NCBI GenBank assembly: GCA_018222805.1
Contig: JAAEZQ010000005.1
Span: 62,001 to 126,000 of the forward strand
Length of the DNA stretch: 64,000 nucleotides
Source of the DNA: Vibrionaceae bacterium
GTDB taxonomy: Bacteria; Pseudomonadota; Gammaproteobacteria; Enterobacterales; Vibrionaceae
Direction: 5' to 3'
Positions 15,927 to 24,257 of the stretch are shown piece after piece (the first letter of the stretch is position 1; each line of letters starts with the position of its first letter). The position numbers and the translations under genes are program-made. The notes below the pieces were generated by a model. It saw only the letters and a list, made by a program, of their open reading frames with translations. It was not told the origin of the DNA and searched no databases.

Positions 15927-17279
15927 TTACTTAAAGCACACTTCAGCCCAACGAGCGAGACCCGCAGTGACCGAACCAAAGTAATTACCACTAACCACTG
16001 GAATATTAGGAAGTACCGACTGCACAGCATCGCGTAAAATAGGAGAGCGAGCAGAGCCACCAGTCATAAAGATCGCGTCCGGTTTAACACCAGCTTGATC
16101 GACCGCTTCGGTGACTAACGTCGTCATCTTATCTTTTGGTGACTGAATGGCGTCGATCATTTCTTCACGTTTAACATCCACTTCAATAAGCTCAGACAAC
16201 AAGTTAATACCAGCACGGTATGAAGCCTCATCAGAGAGCGCAACTTTTGCCTCTTCAGCACGACGAACAATGTTGTAGCCCAAAGACTCATGATAAACCT
16301 CAAGTAAACGACTAAGCTTTTCCGGTTCCTGCGCCTGTTTATGAAGCAGTTTTAACGCACCGAGATTTTCACGTGAATAGAAGTCATTCTGTGCTTCCAC
16401 GTTGTTTATCGCGATTGGATTCCAGAACTGGGTCGTCGGCATCACGATGCCCGATTCCATTTTACTCTCCATGCCAAACGGGAACATCAGTTGCTTAAAC
16501 GCAATCGCAATATCCAAATCATTCCCGCCTATACGCTGACCACTGTGTGCAAGCAAACTCGCGGTTCTGTCCGCTTTGCCAGCCCATGATGGCCCCATTT
16601 GAATCAGTGAACAGTCGGTTGTACCACCACCAATATCGACCACCAAGATCGTCTTATCTTCGGTTAGTGACGCTTCGTATTCTAAGCCGGCAGCGACCGG
16701 TTCAAACTGGAACTCTACATTTTCAAAACCCGCGCGCTTAGCGGCCTTTAAAAGAATACCTTCCGCCTGAATATTGGCTTTTTCTCCACCGCGACCATGG
16801 AAGTTAATAGGACGACCAATCACAGCATCCGTAATTGTTTGCTGAGCATCATTTTCTGCCTGCGACTTGATGTTATCCATCATGGCGCAAACCAAGTCTT
16901 CAAAGAAGGCAAGTTGAACATCGCGCAGACCTGACGCACCTAGGAATGACTTTGGCGATTTAACGTAGTAAATGTCGCGAGGATCTTCTAAATAGCGATT
17001 CAGAGCCGCTTGGCCAAAATCGATATCTTCCGGTTCCAGTTCAATGCTCTCTTCACGATTTAAATTCATTGCGCGGCGAAGCACTTGCTCGCCAACCTGA
17101 TCGAAGGGTTTAATATCTCGATGTCGGAAAAGATGCTCTGAGACTGATTCACGAGTCGGTGCTGCAAGCGTGGAAGGAATGAAATAGTTACTCTCTTCAA
17201 GCTTAAGTAGTACTGGTTCGCCTGATTCCATTTTTGCCACTGAGCAGTTTGCAGTGCCATAGTCAAAGCCGATATACAT
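15927..17279 (-). CDS. yegD: YegD-type Hsp70 family chaperone-like ATPase
   Basis: A 450-residue protein with the Hsp70/actin ATPase fold only: phosphate-1 loop IGFDYGTANCSVAK at the N-terminus, phosphate-2 VVDIGGGTTDCSL (about 215), and the adenosine motif MTGGSARSPILRDAV near the C-terminus. It lacks a full DnaK substrate-binding domain and lid, as do YegD proteins. The start at 17279 is chosen because GGAGG lies just upstream; four codons of a longer frame are that ribosome site itself. Substrates are unknown. Confidence 0.9.
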   Translation of the reverse strand: MYIGFDYGTANCSVAKMESGEPVLLKLEESNYFIPSTLAAPTRESVSEHLFRHRDIKPFDQVGEQVLRRAMNLNREESIELEPEDIDFGQAALNRYLEDPRDIYYVKSPKSFLGASGLRDVQLAFFEDLVCAMMDNIKSQAENDAQQTITDAVIGRPINFHGRGGEKANIQAEGILLKAAKRAGFENVEFQFEPVAAGLEYEASLTEDKTILVVDIGGGTTDCSLIQMGPSWAGKADRTASLLAHSGQRIGGNDLDIAIAFKQLMFPFGMESKMESGIVMPTTQFWNPIAINNVEAQNDFYSRENLGALKLLHKQAQEPEKLSRLLEVYHESLGYNIVRRAEEAKVALSDEASYRAGINLLSELIEVDVKREEMIDAIQSPKDKMTTLVTEAVDQAGVKPDAIFMTGGSARSPILRDAVQSVLPNIPVVSGNYFGSVTAGLARWAEVCFK

Positions 17280-17359
17280 AGTGCCTCCCACTGACTAAAA
17301 AAGTCGGCAATCCTAACCCAACACCAAGTAAATTACTACTGTACAGCGTGTTATTGTTT

Positions 17360-17977
17360 TTATTCAGGTTCTTTTTGCTTGGATGGCAGAGCAACGACGA
17401 CAATTAGGGCTAAAAGTAAGAAAACTGGTGTCAGCTTTAATCCATGCCAGATGGAATACCGATCATGGAAAAGCCAAAAAATACCAACAGTGAGTAGATA
17501 AGCAAAGTAGCTACAGAACACCAAGCTCATTGCCACAAAACGAGCTCTATTGATAATCAAGATGCGAACCAAATACTGGCTAAGAATACCTGCACAATGC
17601 ATCGCAAGTTGCCAATTAATCACAAAGAAGGCTAACGCAACGAATCCAGCCACCAGCAAGGAATCATAGGTATTAATGACAAAGTAGCTGCCAAAGCGGC
17701 TGATAATGAAAGGATACTCGTCCTTGTAGACAATTGACCATGAAATGCCATTGGCTGCTGCGACAAAGTTAGCAAAGTAAGCAATCGCATAAAAGGAGGT
17801 TTGAGAGCTAAATGGCAGGAATACTTCGATTCGGTATCCCTGCCACTCTTCGTCGTTGTCTGTCGGACCAACCCAACTGCGCTTTCTGGCAGGCACGGGC
17901 TCATCAAACGCTGGGCCATTACGAAATAGTAACCAAAAAATATACAGTGCAAGTGCGACTAGGAGTATTGTCAGCAT
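17360..17977 (-). CDS. Hypothetical multi-pass membrane protein
   Basis: A 205-residue inner-membrane protein with one N-terminal segment (1-19), a soluble loop (about 25-60) and four further hydrophobic segments (about 65-80, 107-130, 137-165 and 180-200). I see no recognisable family motif. It lies about 70 bases downstream of the YegD gene on the same strand but has its own start region, so co-transcription is possible. Confidence 0.65.
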   Translation of the reverse strand: MLTILLVALALYIFWLLFRNGPAFDEPVPARKRSWVGPTDNDEEWQGYRIEVFLPFSSQTSFYAIAYFANFVAAANGISWSIVYKDEYPFIISRFGSYFVINTYDSLLVAGFVALAFFVINWQLAMHCAGILSQYLVRILIINRARFVAMSLVFCSYFAYLLTVGIFWLFHDRYSIWHGLKLTPVFLLLALIVVVALPSKQKEPE

Positions 17978-18082
17978 ACCCTCCCCCTTTCATATGTCGA
18001 TTCCACTGCCCATGGTGCCGGGGTCGTAAACTACACTTCCCTGTTATTATCTAAATTTATTAACAAACACTTTGCCGGGTCA

Positions 18083-18403
18083 TTACTGTTCCAACTTTTC
18101 TTCAAAGACACCTAACTCTCTGCCAAGCCAGATCGCATTCTCCGTATAATCGAGTAGCTCTCGCTCACTTACGGGACGAATCAGCACCGAAAAATCACCT
18201 CGAATAACATCTAGCCAAGCAATAAACTCTTCACTTAGCGATTCCAGGTGTAATTCAAACATCGGCATTTTATGAGGGCCTTGTAATCGGCCGACCAAAG
18301 GAGACACTCGCAATACATCCTGACGCTCTTGGCGAATGATCTCATTTAATGCTTGAGCTTTATCATGCTGTCGCAATGGAAAATAAACGTGGGCGCGATA
18401 CAT
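18083..18403 (-). CDS. DOPA 4,5-dioxygenase family protein
   Basis: A 106-residue protein matching the small DOPA-dioxygenase fold: start YRAHVYFPL, the central VGRLQGPHKMPMFELHL (a conserved GPH metal-ligand region), and the C-terminal RGDFSVLIRPVSERELLDYTENAIWLG. The family's plant and fungal members open catechol rings; bacterial homologues are largely uncharacterised. I start at 18403 because ATGGAGAAG gives a ribosome site there. An upstream ATG at 18421 is also in frame. Confidence 0.8.
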   Translation of the reverse strand: MYRAHVYFPLRQHDKAQALNEIIRQERQDVLRVSPLVGRLQGPHKMPMFELHLESLSEEFIAWLDVIRGDFSVLIRPVSERELLDYTENAIWLGRELGVFEEKLEQ

Positions 18404-18421
18404 AACTTCTCCATAATTCAC

Positions 18422-19031
18422 TCTACCTAACAGATTAGATACAGTTCTCTAAGTAATCCTTCCACATGTTCACGTAAGTGGTTGGAATAGAAACTACTTC
18501 AATGTGCCGCAACACTACCTTGGTTACATTCTATTGGGAAGGAATTATCTTTTCTCAACCACCTAAACCATAAGATTCAATAATAATGGCCCAGTTTGTT
18601 AAATTTTACAGCCTAATTTTGTTGTAAATAGTTCCTAATAAATAGTGATTATATTCAACTTGTAAAACAGCCAGACCGAAAAACTAGCACATTACTCTGC
18701 ATAACAGGGGTGTAAGCAAAACTTTACTGTTGAATAAATGTTAAAATGAAGCATTTTTTAACATCTTGTTTACACTTATTGTGTCTGGTTATACCAAGAT
18801 TGAATCAAAGGGTTAGGCGTTAAGTAGCAGTAAAAATAGCGCTTTGTGTTTCATACAAGCACAGCTTTGTAAAAGGAATCAATGGCTGGAAGGATGATAA
18901 CAGTCATTAACAAATGCAACCTGGGGTATAGCCTTTTGCGCTGATATCAAAGTTTGAGTACCCATACAAACTTTGGTTTGAGAATGAACAGCTGCAGTCC
19001 AAAAGACCCGCAGCGTCAAAAGGAGCTTGAG
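18422..19031. other. Leader/promoter region of the first dehydrogenase operon
   Basis: No gene. A plausible sigma-70 promoter is TTGTTT-N18-TATACC (about 18768-18797). An isolated GTTAGGC at about 18811 resembles an integron core, but nothing attC-like surrounds it. The untranslated leader of about 230 bases has no riboswitch that I can recognise. Confidence 0.35.
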
Positions 19032-20126
19032 ATGAACGTTCAGGCATTACCCATGCATCGGTTTATCGACCATCATGGGAACCTCGTCGGCCAACTACCC
19101 AACTGGGCTGACATCGAAACGTTAGTCGGGTTTTACCGCGACATGGTATTAACTCGTACTTATGATAATAAAGCCGTTGCATTGCAACGCACCGGGAAAT
19201 TAGGAACCTACCCTTCTCATCTTGGCTCTGAAGCTATTGGGATCGCAGTCGGTCGTGCACTTAGAGCCGACGATGTTTTCGTACCTTATTATCGCGACAT
19301 GCCCGCTATGTGGTGTCGGGGTATTGGTATGGAAAAAAACCTTCAATACTGGGGCGGAGATGAACGCGGTAGCGATTTCGCACCAGAAGGTAGTCCGATA
19401 CCTAGCCGGGATCTGCCATTTTGTGTACCTATCGCAACACAATGTACTCACGCAGTTGGTGTTGCGTCAGCACTGAAAATACAGGGTAATCACGAGGCTG
19501 CATTAGTCATGTGTGGCGACGGTGGTACTTCCAAAGGTGATTTCCTCGAGTCCATTAACTGTGCTGGTGCCTGGAATATCCCGTTGGTATTTGTGGTCAA
19601 CAACAACCAATGGGCAATTTCCGTACCACGAAGTCTACAATGTGCCGCTGAGTTTTTATCTGAGAAAGCAAAAGGTGCTGGTATTCCGGGTATTACGGTC
19701 GATGGTAACGATGTCATCGCCGTTTATGACGCCGCTATGACTGCACTAGAACGAGCGCGTAAAGGTAAAGGCGCTACGTTGATCGAAGCTGTTAGTTATC
19801 GCCTGAGTGACCATACTACCGCTGATGATGCCACCCGTTACCGCAAGGAAGATGATGTTCAGACTGCATGGCAGTTTGAGCCTGTCCGCCGACTCAAAGG
19901 CTTCTTGATCAATCAAGGTGCCTGGAGCGAAGAACAGGAGAAACAATGGCTAGATGAGTGCAAACAACAAGTCGAACTAGCCGTTAAACGTTATCTTGAT
20001 ATGCCAAACCAAGCTCCGGAAGCGGGGTTTGACTATCTTTATGAGTCTCTTCCTCAAGAGCTTCACTCACAAAGAGATGAACTCATCAATAAAGCAATGC
20101 GAATGCAGGGAGGCAAACATGGCTGA
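19032..20126 (+). CDS. pdhA: 2-oxoacid dehydrogenase E1 alpha subunit (PdhA type)
   Basis: A 364-residue thiamine-diphosphate subunit that, with E1 beta, decarboxylates a 2-oxo acid and loads the acyl group on E2 lipoate. The TPP motif GDGGTSKGDFLESINCAGAW...NNNQ (about 165-195) is complete, and the substrate-side HLGSEAIGIAVG and VPYYRDMPAMW match pyruvate-type E1 alpha more than the long Pseudomonas BkdA1. AGGAG at 19021 fixes the start at 19032. The stop overlaps the next gene by eight bases, so E1 alpha and beta are translationally coupled. Substrate (pyruvate versus branched-chain) is not settled by sequence. Confidence 0.88.
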   Translation: MNVQALPMHRFIDHHGNLVGQLPNWADIETLVGFYRDMVLTRTYDNKAVALQRTGKLGTYPSHLGSEAIGIAVGRALRADDVFVPYYRDMPAMWCRGIGMEKNLQYWGGDERGSDFAPEGSPIPSRDLPFCVPIATQCTHAVGVASALKIQGNHEAALVMCGDGGTSKGDFLESINCAGAWNIPLVFVVNNNQWAISVPRSLQCAAEFLSEKAKGAGIPGITVDGNDVIAVYDAAMTALERARKGKGATLIEAVSYRLSDHTTADDATRYRKEDDVQTAWQFEPVRRLKGFLINQGAWSEEQEKQWLDECKQQVELAVKRYLDMPNQAPEAGFDYLYESLPQELHSQRDELINKAMRMQGGKHG

Positions 20127-21102
20127 ACTCACGTTAGTTGAAGCAGTAAACCTCGCACTGCATCATGAAATGGAACAAGATCCAAACGTTGTCGTACTTG
20201 GTGAGGACGTAGGTGAAAATGGCGGCGTATTCCGAGCTACAGTAGACCTTAAACAAAAATTCGGCTTAAAACGAGTCATCGACACACCATTAGCAGAAGC
20301 CTTGATTGGAGGTGTTGCCGTTGGAATGGCAACGCAAGGATTGCGTCCAGTCGCTGAGTTTCAATTCCAGGGATTTGTTTTCCCTGCAATGGAACATTTA
20401 ATGTGTCACGCAGCGCGCATGCGAAACCGCACTCGAGGACGACTCACCTGTCCGGCCGTATTTCGTGCACCATTTGGTGGTGGTATCCACGCGCCAGAGC
20501 ATCACTCAGAAAGTGTGGAAGCACTGTTCGCACATACTCCGGGACTTAAAGTGGTCGTTCCTTCCTCCCCACAACGCGCGTACGGATTATTGCTCGCTGC
20601 AATTCGTAGTAATGACCCGGTTATGTTCTTTGAACCCAAACGAATCTATAGAACGGTTAAGTCTGAAGTCCTCGACAATGGGGAAGCTTTACCTCTCGAT
20701 ACGTGTTTCACATTACGCAAAGGTCGTGACATCACTTTGGTCACTTGGGGTGCTTGTGTCGTCGAGTCCTTACAAGCCGCTCTAACATTGTCAAAACAAG
20801 GCATCGAAGTAGAAGTACTGGATTTAGCCAGTATCAAACCCATTGATACCAAGACTATCTTCCGCTCGCTAGAAAAAACCGGACGCCTGCTCGTCGTTCA
20901 CGAAGCGAGTAAAACTTGCGGTGTCGGTTCTGAGCTTTTAGCGCGTACCGCTGAGCATGCGATGTGTTTGTTGAAAGCACCACCGAAGCGGGTTACCGGA
21001 ATGGATACCATCATGCCTTACTATCGTAACGAAGACTATTTTATGGTTCAGGAAGAAGACATTGTTAACGCAGCACGCGAGCTCGTGGAGGATTGGAAAT
21101 GA
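20119..21102 (+). CDS. pdhB: 2-oxoacid dehydrogenase E1 beta subunit
   Basis: A 327-residue partner of the E1 alpha subunit. Conserved segments are GEDVGENGGVFRATVDLKQK, RVIDTPLAEALIGGVAVGMA (with the TPP-side glutamate), FQGFVFPAMEHLMCHAARMR and the C-terminal transketolase domain KGRDITLVTWGACVVESLQAA. Start ATG 20119 has AGGGAGG upstream and lies inside the alpha gene's end. Its TGA overlaps the E2 start (ATGA), giving a three-gene coupled operon. No E3 (lipoamide dehydrogenase) follows, so a chromosomal E3 must be shared. Confidence 0.9.
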   Translation: MAELTLVEAVNLALHHEMEQDPNVVVLGEDVGENGGVFRATVDLKQKFGLKRVIDTPLAEALIGGVAVGMATQGLRPVAEFQFQGFVFPAMEHLMCHAARMRNRTRGRLTCPAVFRAPFGGGIHAPEHHSESVEALFAHTPGLKVVVPSSPQRAYGLLLAAIRSNDPVMFFEPKRIYRTVKSEVLDNGEALPLDTCFTLRKGRDITLVTWGACVVESLQAALTLSKQGIEVEVLDLASIKPIDTKTIFRSLEKTGRLLVVHEASKTCGVGSELLARTAEHAMCLLKAPPKRVTGMDTIMPYYRNEDYFMVQEEDIVNAARELVEDWK

Positions 21103-22247
21103 AGACGTTTAACTTACCCGATCTCGGCGAGGGCCTCGCTGAGTCAGAGATTGTCAAATGGCACGTAAATGTCGGCGATATGGTCGAATTGGATCAAGTG
21201 ATCCTAACTGTCGAAACAGCAAAAGCAACGGTTGATGTTCCTGCCCCATATTCTGGTCGAGTGGTTAGCCGCCATGGTGAAGAAGGTGAAATCATTAACA
21301 TTGGCGCTTTATTGCTCGAAATAGACGAAACAGGTGCAGAACAAAACGCATCTGCGGAGAAAAAGCAGACAGCGGATGCAGCAACGGTTGTTGGTAGCGT
21401 ATCAAATCAAGCTCACAATATTAATGTTGATGATTTTTGGGTTGGAGGCAGCCATAACACCTCACAAGATAAGCTCATCACTGCTCTACCGTCCGCACGC
21501 TTGTTAGCTAAAAAACTTGGCGTAGACTTGAATGCGGTTTCTGGTAGCGGGCCAAATGGCCTGATAATGGACTCCGATATCTACGATGAAGCAGGCAAAC
21601 AGCGCCCCGGAACCGAAGTGTTAAAAGGGGCACGTCGAACTATGGTTTCAGCCATGGCTGAGTCACATAAGAATGTGGCTGCTGTTACTATCACAGAAGA
21701 AGCATTGTTGGAAAACTGGAAACCGGATGAAGACATCAGTATTCGACTCGTTCAGGCTATTGTCCATGCTTGTCAGGAAGAACCAGCCCTAAACGCATGG
21801 TTTGACGAAGAGACCATGACACGTTGTGTACACACAACCGTCAACCTCGGTGTCGCGGTAGACAGCCGTCACGGGCTTTATGTACCTGTACTGCGTCATG
21901 CCGATGAATATGAATCAAAAGACGTTCGTCGCTGGCTAGACCAAACCGTAGAAGGCATTCGTCAACGAAAGATCAATCGGGAGGATTTACAACACGCAAC
22001 GATTACTCTTTCTAACTTTGGCGCGATAGGCGGCATATTTGCAACCCCTGTCGTTTCGCCTCCACAGGTCGCGATTGTTGGCGCTGGTCGAATCGTAGAT
22101 CGTGTGGTGATAAGAGACGGAAAAGCAGTCGCAGTAAAAGCTATGCCATTATCGATTACGTTTGATCACCGAGCTTGTACCGGTGGAGAAGCGGCAAGGT
22201 TTACCAAAGTACTGGCTGAGCATTTGCAAAGACCAAGTAATAAATAA
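21099..22247 (+). CDS. pdhC: Dihydrolipoyl acyltransferase (E2), variant active site
   Basis: A 382-residue E2 of three parts: one lipoyl domain with Lys42 in VETAKATVDVP, an E3/E1-binding peripheral domain (about 122-160, ALPSARLLAKKLGVDLNAVSGSG), and the catalytic domain. The catalytic motif reads FDHRACTGGEA instead of HxxxDG: the His is kept but the Asp is a Thr. I recall similar HRAxTG forms in other proteobacterial E2 proteins, so it may be a subfamily trait rather than damage. It transfers the acyl group from lipoate to CoA, or to another thiol. Confidence 0.88.
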   Translation: MKTFNLPDLGEGLAESEIVKWHVNVGDMVELDQVILTVETAKATVDVPAPYSGRVVSRHGEEGEIINIGALLLEIDETGAEQNASAEKKQTADAATVVGSVSNQAHNINVDDFWVGGSHNTSQDKLITALPSARLLAKKLGVDLNAVSGSGPNGLIMDSDIYDEAGKQRPGTEVLKGARRTMVSAMAESHKNVAAVTITEEALLENWKPDEDISIRLVQAIVHACQEEPALNAWFDEETMTRCVHTTVNLGVAVDSRHGLYVPVLRHADEYESKDVRRWLDQTVEGIRQRKINREDLQHATITLSNFGAIGGIFATPVVSPPQVAIVGAGRIVDRVVIRDGKAVAVKAMPLSITFDHRACTGGEAARFTKVLAEHLQRPSNK

Positions 22248-22272
22248 CAGGTATTCACTCACTCATATTCAG

Positions 22273-22300
22273 AAGGCTTCCATCTTGGAAGCCTTTTTAT
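22273..22300 (+). terminator. Terminator of the E1-E2 operon
   Basis: GGCTTCCA-TCT-TGGAAGCC followed by TTTTTATTTT. Confidence 0.9.
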
Positions 22301-22442
22301 TTTAAATTTAAGAAAACACTCAAATTTCAGAGGAATGCAGCGTTCATGAGCATTCCGGAATTTCCTATCACACTCATTCATACTGTTCAAAATAAAAAAT
22401 TTAGTTTTGGAGCAATAAGTTCAACTCACGTTTACGTCAACT

Positions 22443-22454
22443 GAACTATAGTTC
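22443..22454. promoter_or_regulatory. Palindrome GAACTATAGTTC upstream of etfD
   Basis: A perfect 12-bp palindrome about 50 bases before the ETF-QO start, next to GTTTACGTCAAC, which resembles half of a LiuR-type box as I remember it. A regulator of acyl-CoA oxidation is plausible; which one is not resolved. Confidence 0.35.
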
Positions 22455-22502
22455 TATATATGACAATTAGATAGGTGAACGAGACACAAAGGAATCAGAT
22501 CA

Positions 22503-24164
22503 ATGGAACGAGAAAGTATGGAGTTTGACGTAGTGATTGTAGGTGCGGGCCCAGCTGGCTTAAGCACTGCTTGTAGGTTGGCTCAACTCAATCAGCAACG
22601 CGAAAACGAACCATTATCCATATGCGTAGTGGAAAAAGGCTCCGAAGTCGGTGCACATATTCTCTCTGGAGCCGTATTTGAAACTCGTGCGTTAGACGAG
22701 CTTTTTCCTGACTGGCAAACAATGGATACCCCTCTATCAACTCACGTTACCAACGATGAGTTTATCTATCTCACAACACCACTTAACCATATTCAGATCC
22801 CCCACGCTCTCACACCAAAACCAATGCATAACGATGATCACAACTACGTTATCAGCCTTGCTAACCTCTGCCGCTGGCTGGCAAAGCAAGCGGAAGAACT
22901 TGGGGTCGAAATTTTTCCGGGTTTTGCAGCTGCGAGCATCAACTATGATGAATCCGGAACGGTCACCGGGATAACCACCGGTGACATGGGGCTGGATAAA
23001 AACGGGCAAAAAAAACCTAATTATGAAGCGGGTATCGAGCTGAAAGCAAAGTATACGGTATTTTCCGAAGGGTGCCGTGGCCATTTAGGCAAAGAGCTGA
23101 TCAGTCGGTTCGACTTGGATGCAGGTAAACAACCTCAGCATTACGCATTAGGTATAAAAGAGATTTGGCAGTTGCCAGATAACTCAACGGAATTAGCAGG
23201 GAACGTTATTCACTCTGCAGGGTGGCCGTTGAGTGAAACCCAAACGACAGGAGGCGGCTTTCTGTACCATATGGACGATAGTCAACTTACCGTTGGGCTT
23301 ATCGTTGATCTTAATTATGACAACCCCTATTTGAGCCCGTTTGATGAGTTCCAACGCTTTAAACACCATCCAGCCATCAAGAAACACCTCAAAGGCGCAC
23401 AGCGTGTTGCCTATGGAGCGAGAGCCATCGCTAAAGGCGGCTTTTCTTCACTGCCTAAACAGCAATTTCCCGGTGGCCTTTTGATTGGTTGTGATGCGGG
23501 CACTCTAAACGTAGCAAAAATCAAAGGCAGTCACACTGCAATGAAATCTGGTTTATTGGCCGCAGAAGCAATAAGCCTGGCGTTGCGGCAATCTTCGCTT
23601 GAACCTAACTATCAATCTTTATTTGAAGCGTCATGGTTATATGAAGAGCTCTCTGAAACACGTAACTTTGGCGCTAATATTCATAAGTTTGGCAGCCTGA
23701 TAGGAGGTGCACTTTCAACCTTTGAACACAATGTGTGGCGACCACTGTTTAAGAAACCATTACCGTGGAAGATCAGAGATAATTTGCATGATGACGAACA
23801 ACTTAAGCCAATCAGTGAATCACATCCGATCGAATACCCTAAACCGGATGGTGAAATAAGTTTCGATAAGTCATCTTCGGTGTTTCTGTCGGGTACGCAA
23901 CATGAAGAAAATCAGCCATGCCATCTAGTACTGACATTTCCGCATATACCAATCGATGTGAATCTTAGTCTATTCGATGAGCCCAGCCAACGTTACTGCC
24001 CTGCCGGAGTGTATGAAGTGATTGAGGTAGAAGGAAAGCCGAAGTTCCAGATCAATGCGTCAAACTGTGTGCACTGTAAAACCTGTGATATTAAAGATCC
24101 TTCCCAGAACATTACCTGGACAACACCAGAAGGTGGTGGAGGCCCGAATTATCAGAATATGTAA
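22503..24164 (+). CDS. etfD: Electron transfer flavoprotein-ubiquinone oxidoreductase
   Basis: A 553-residue membrane-associated flavoprotein that passes electrons from reduced ETF, the acceptor of acyl-CoA dehydrogenases, to ubiquinone. The N-terminal FAD fold VVIVGAGPAGLSTACRLA is followed by GCRGHLGKEL and GCDAGTLNVAKIKGSHTAMKSG. The C-terminal 4Fe-4S ferredoxin-like domain has CPAGVYE and CVHCKTCDIKDP. The length is the usual full length for the family. It has its own promoter region. The window's acyl-CoA dehydrogenase at 63.6 kb would be one source of electrons, but no etfAB is seen. Confidence 0.93.
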   Translation: MERESMEFDVVIVGAGPAGLSTACRLAQLNQQRENEPLSICVVEKGSEVGAHILSGAVFETRALDELFPDWQTMDTPLSTHVTNDEFIYLTTPLNHIQIPHALTPKPMHNDDHNYVISLANLCRWLAKQAEELGVEIFPGFAAASINYDESGTVTGITTGDMGLDKNGQKKPNYEAGIELKAKYTVFSEGCRGHLGKELISRFDLDAGKQPQHYALGIKEIWQLPDNSTELAGNVIHSAGWPLSETQTTGGGFLYHMDDSQLTVGLIVDLNYDNPYLSPFDEFQRFKHHPAIKKHLKGAQRVAYGARAIAKGGFSSLPKQQFPGGLLIGCDAGTLNVAKIKGSHTAMKSGLLAAEAISLALRQSSLEPNYQSLFEASWLYEELSETRNFGANIHKFGSLIGGALSTFEHNVWRPLFKKPLPWKIRDNLHDDEQLKPISESHPIEYPKPDGEISFDKSSSVFLSGTQHEENQPCHLVLTFPHIPIDVNLSLFDEPSQRYCPAGVYEVIEVEGKPKFQINASNCVHCKTCDIKDPSQNITWTTPEGGGGPNYQNM

Positions 24165-24257
24165 CCTCATTTAACTAGTGGTCTAAGCTTTATACACGGA
24201 AAATGTTTTTAACAGAGTAAAACGAGCAGCACTCTTCTTCGATCAGGAAGCTTCAGC

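Noticed and set aside
18808..18820. GTTAGGC followed by GTTAAGT near 18.81 kb
   Set aside because: It matches integron cores by chance; the flanks have none of the attC half-sites seen at 2.0 and 45.0 kb.
19032..22247. Naming the first operon as branched-chain (BKD) dehydrogenase
   Set aside because: E1 alpha lacks the long N-terminus of the Pseudomonas type and resembles pyruvate-type E1; the substrate stays open.
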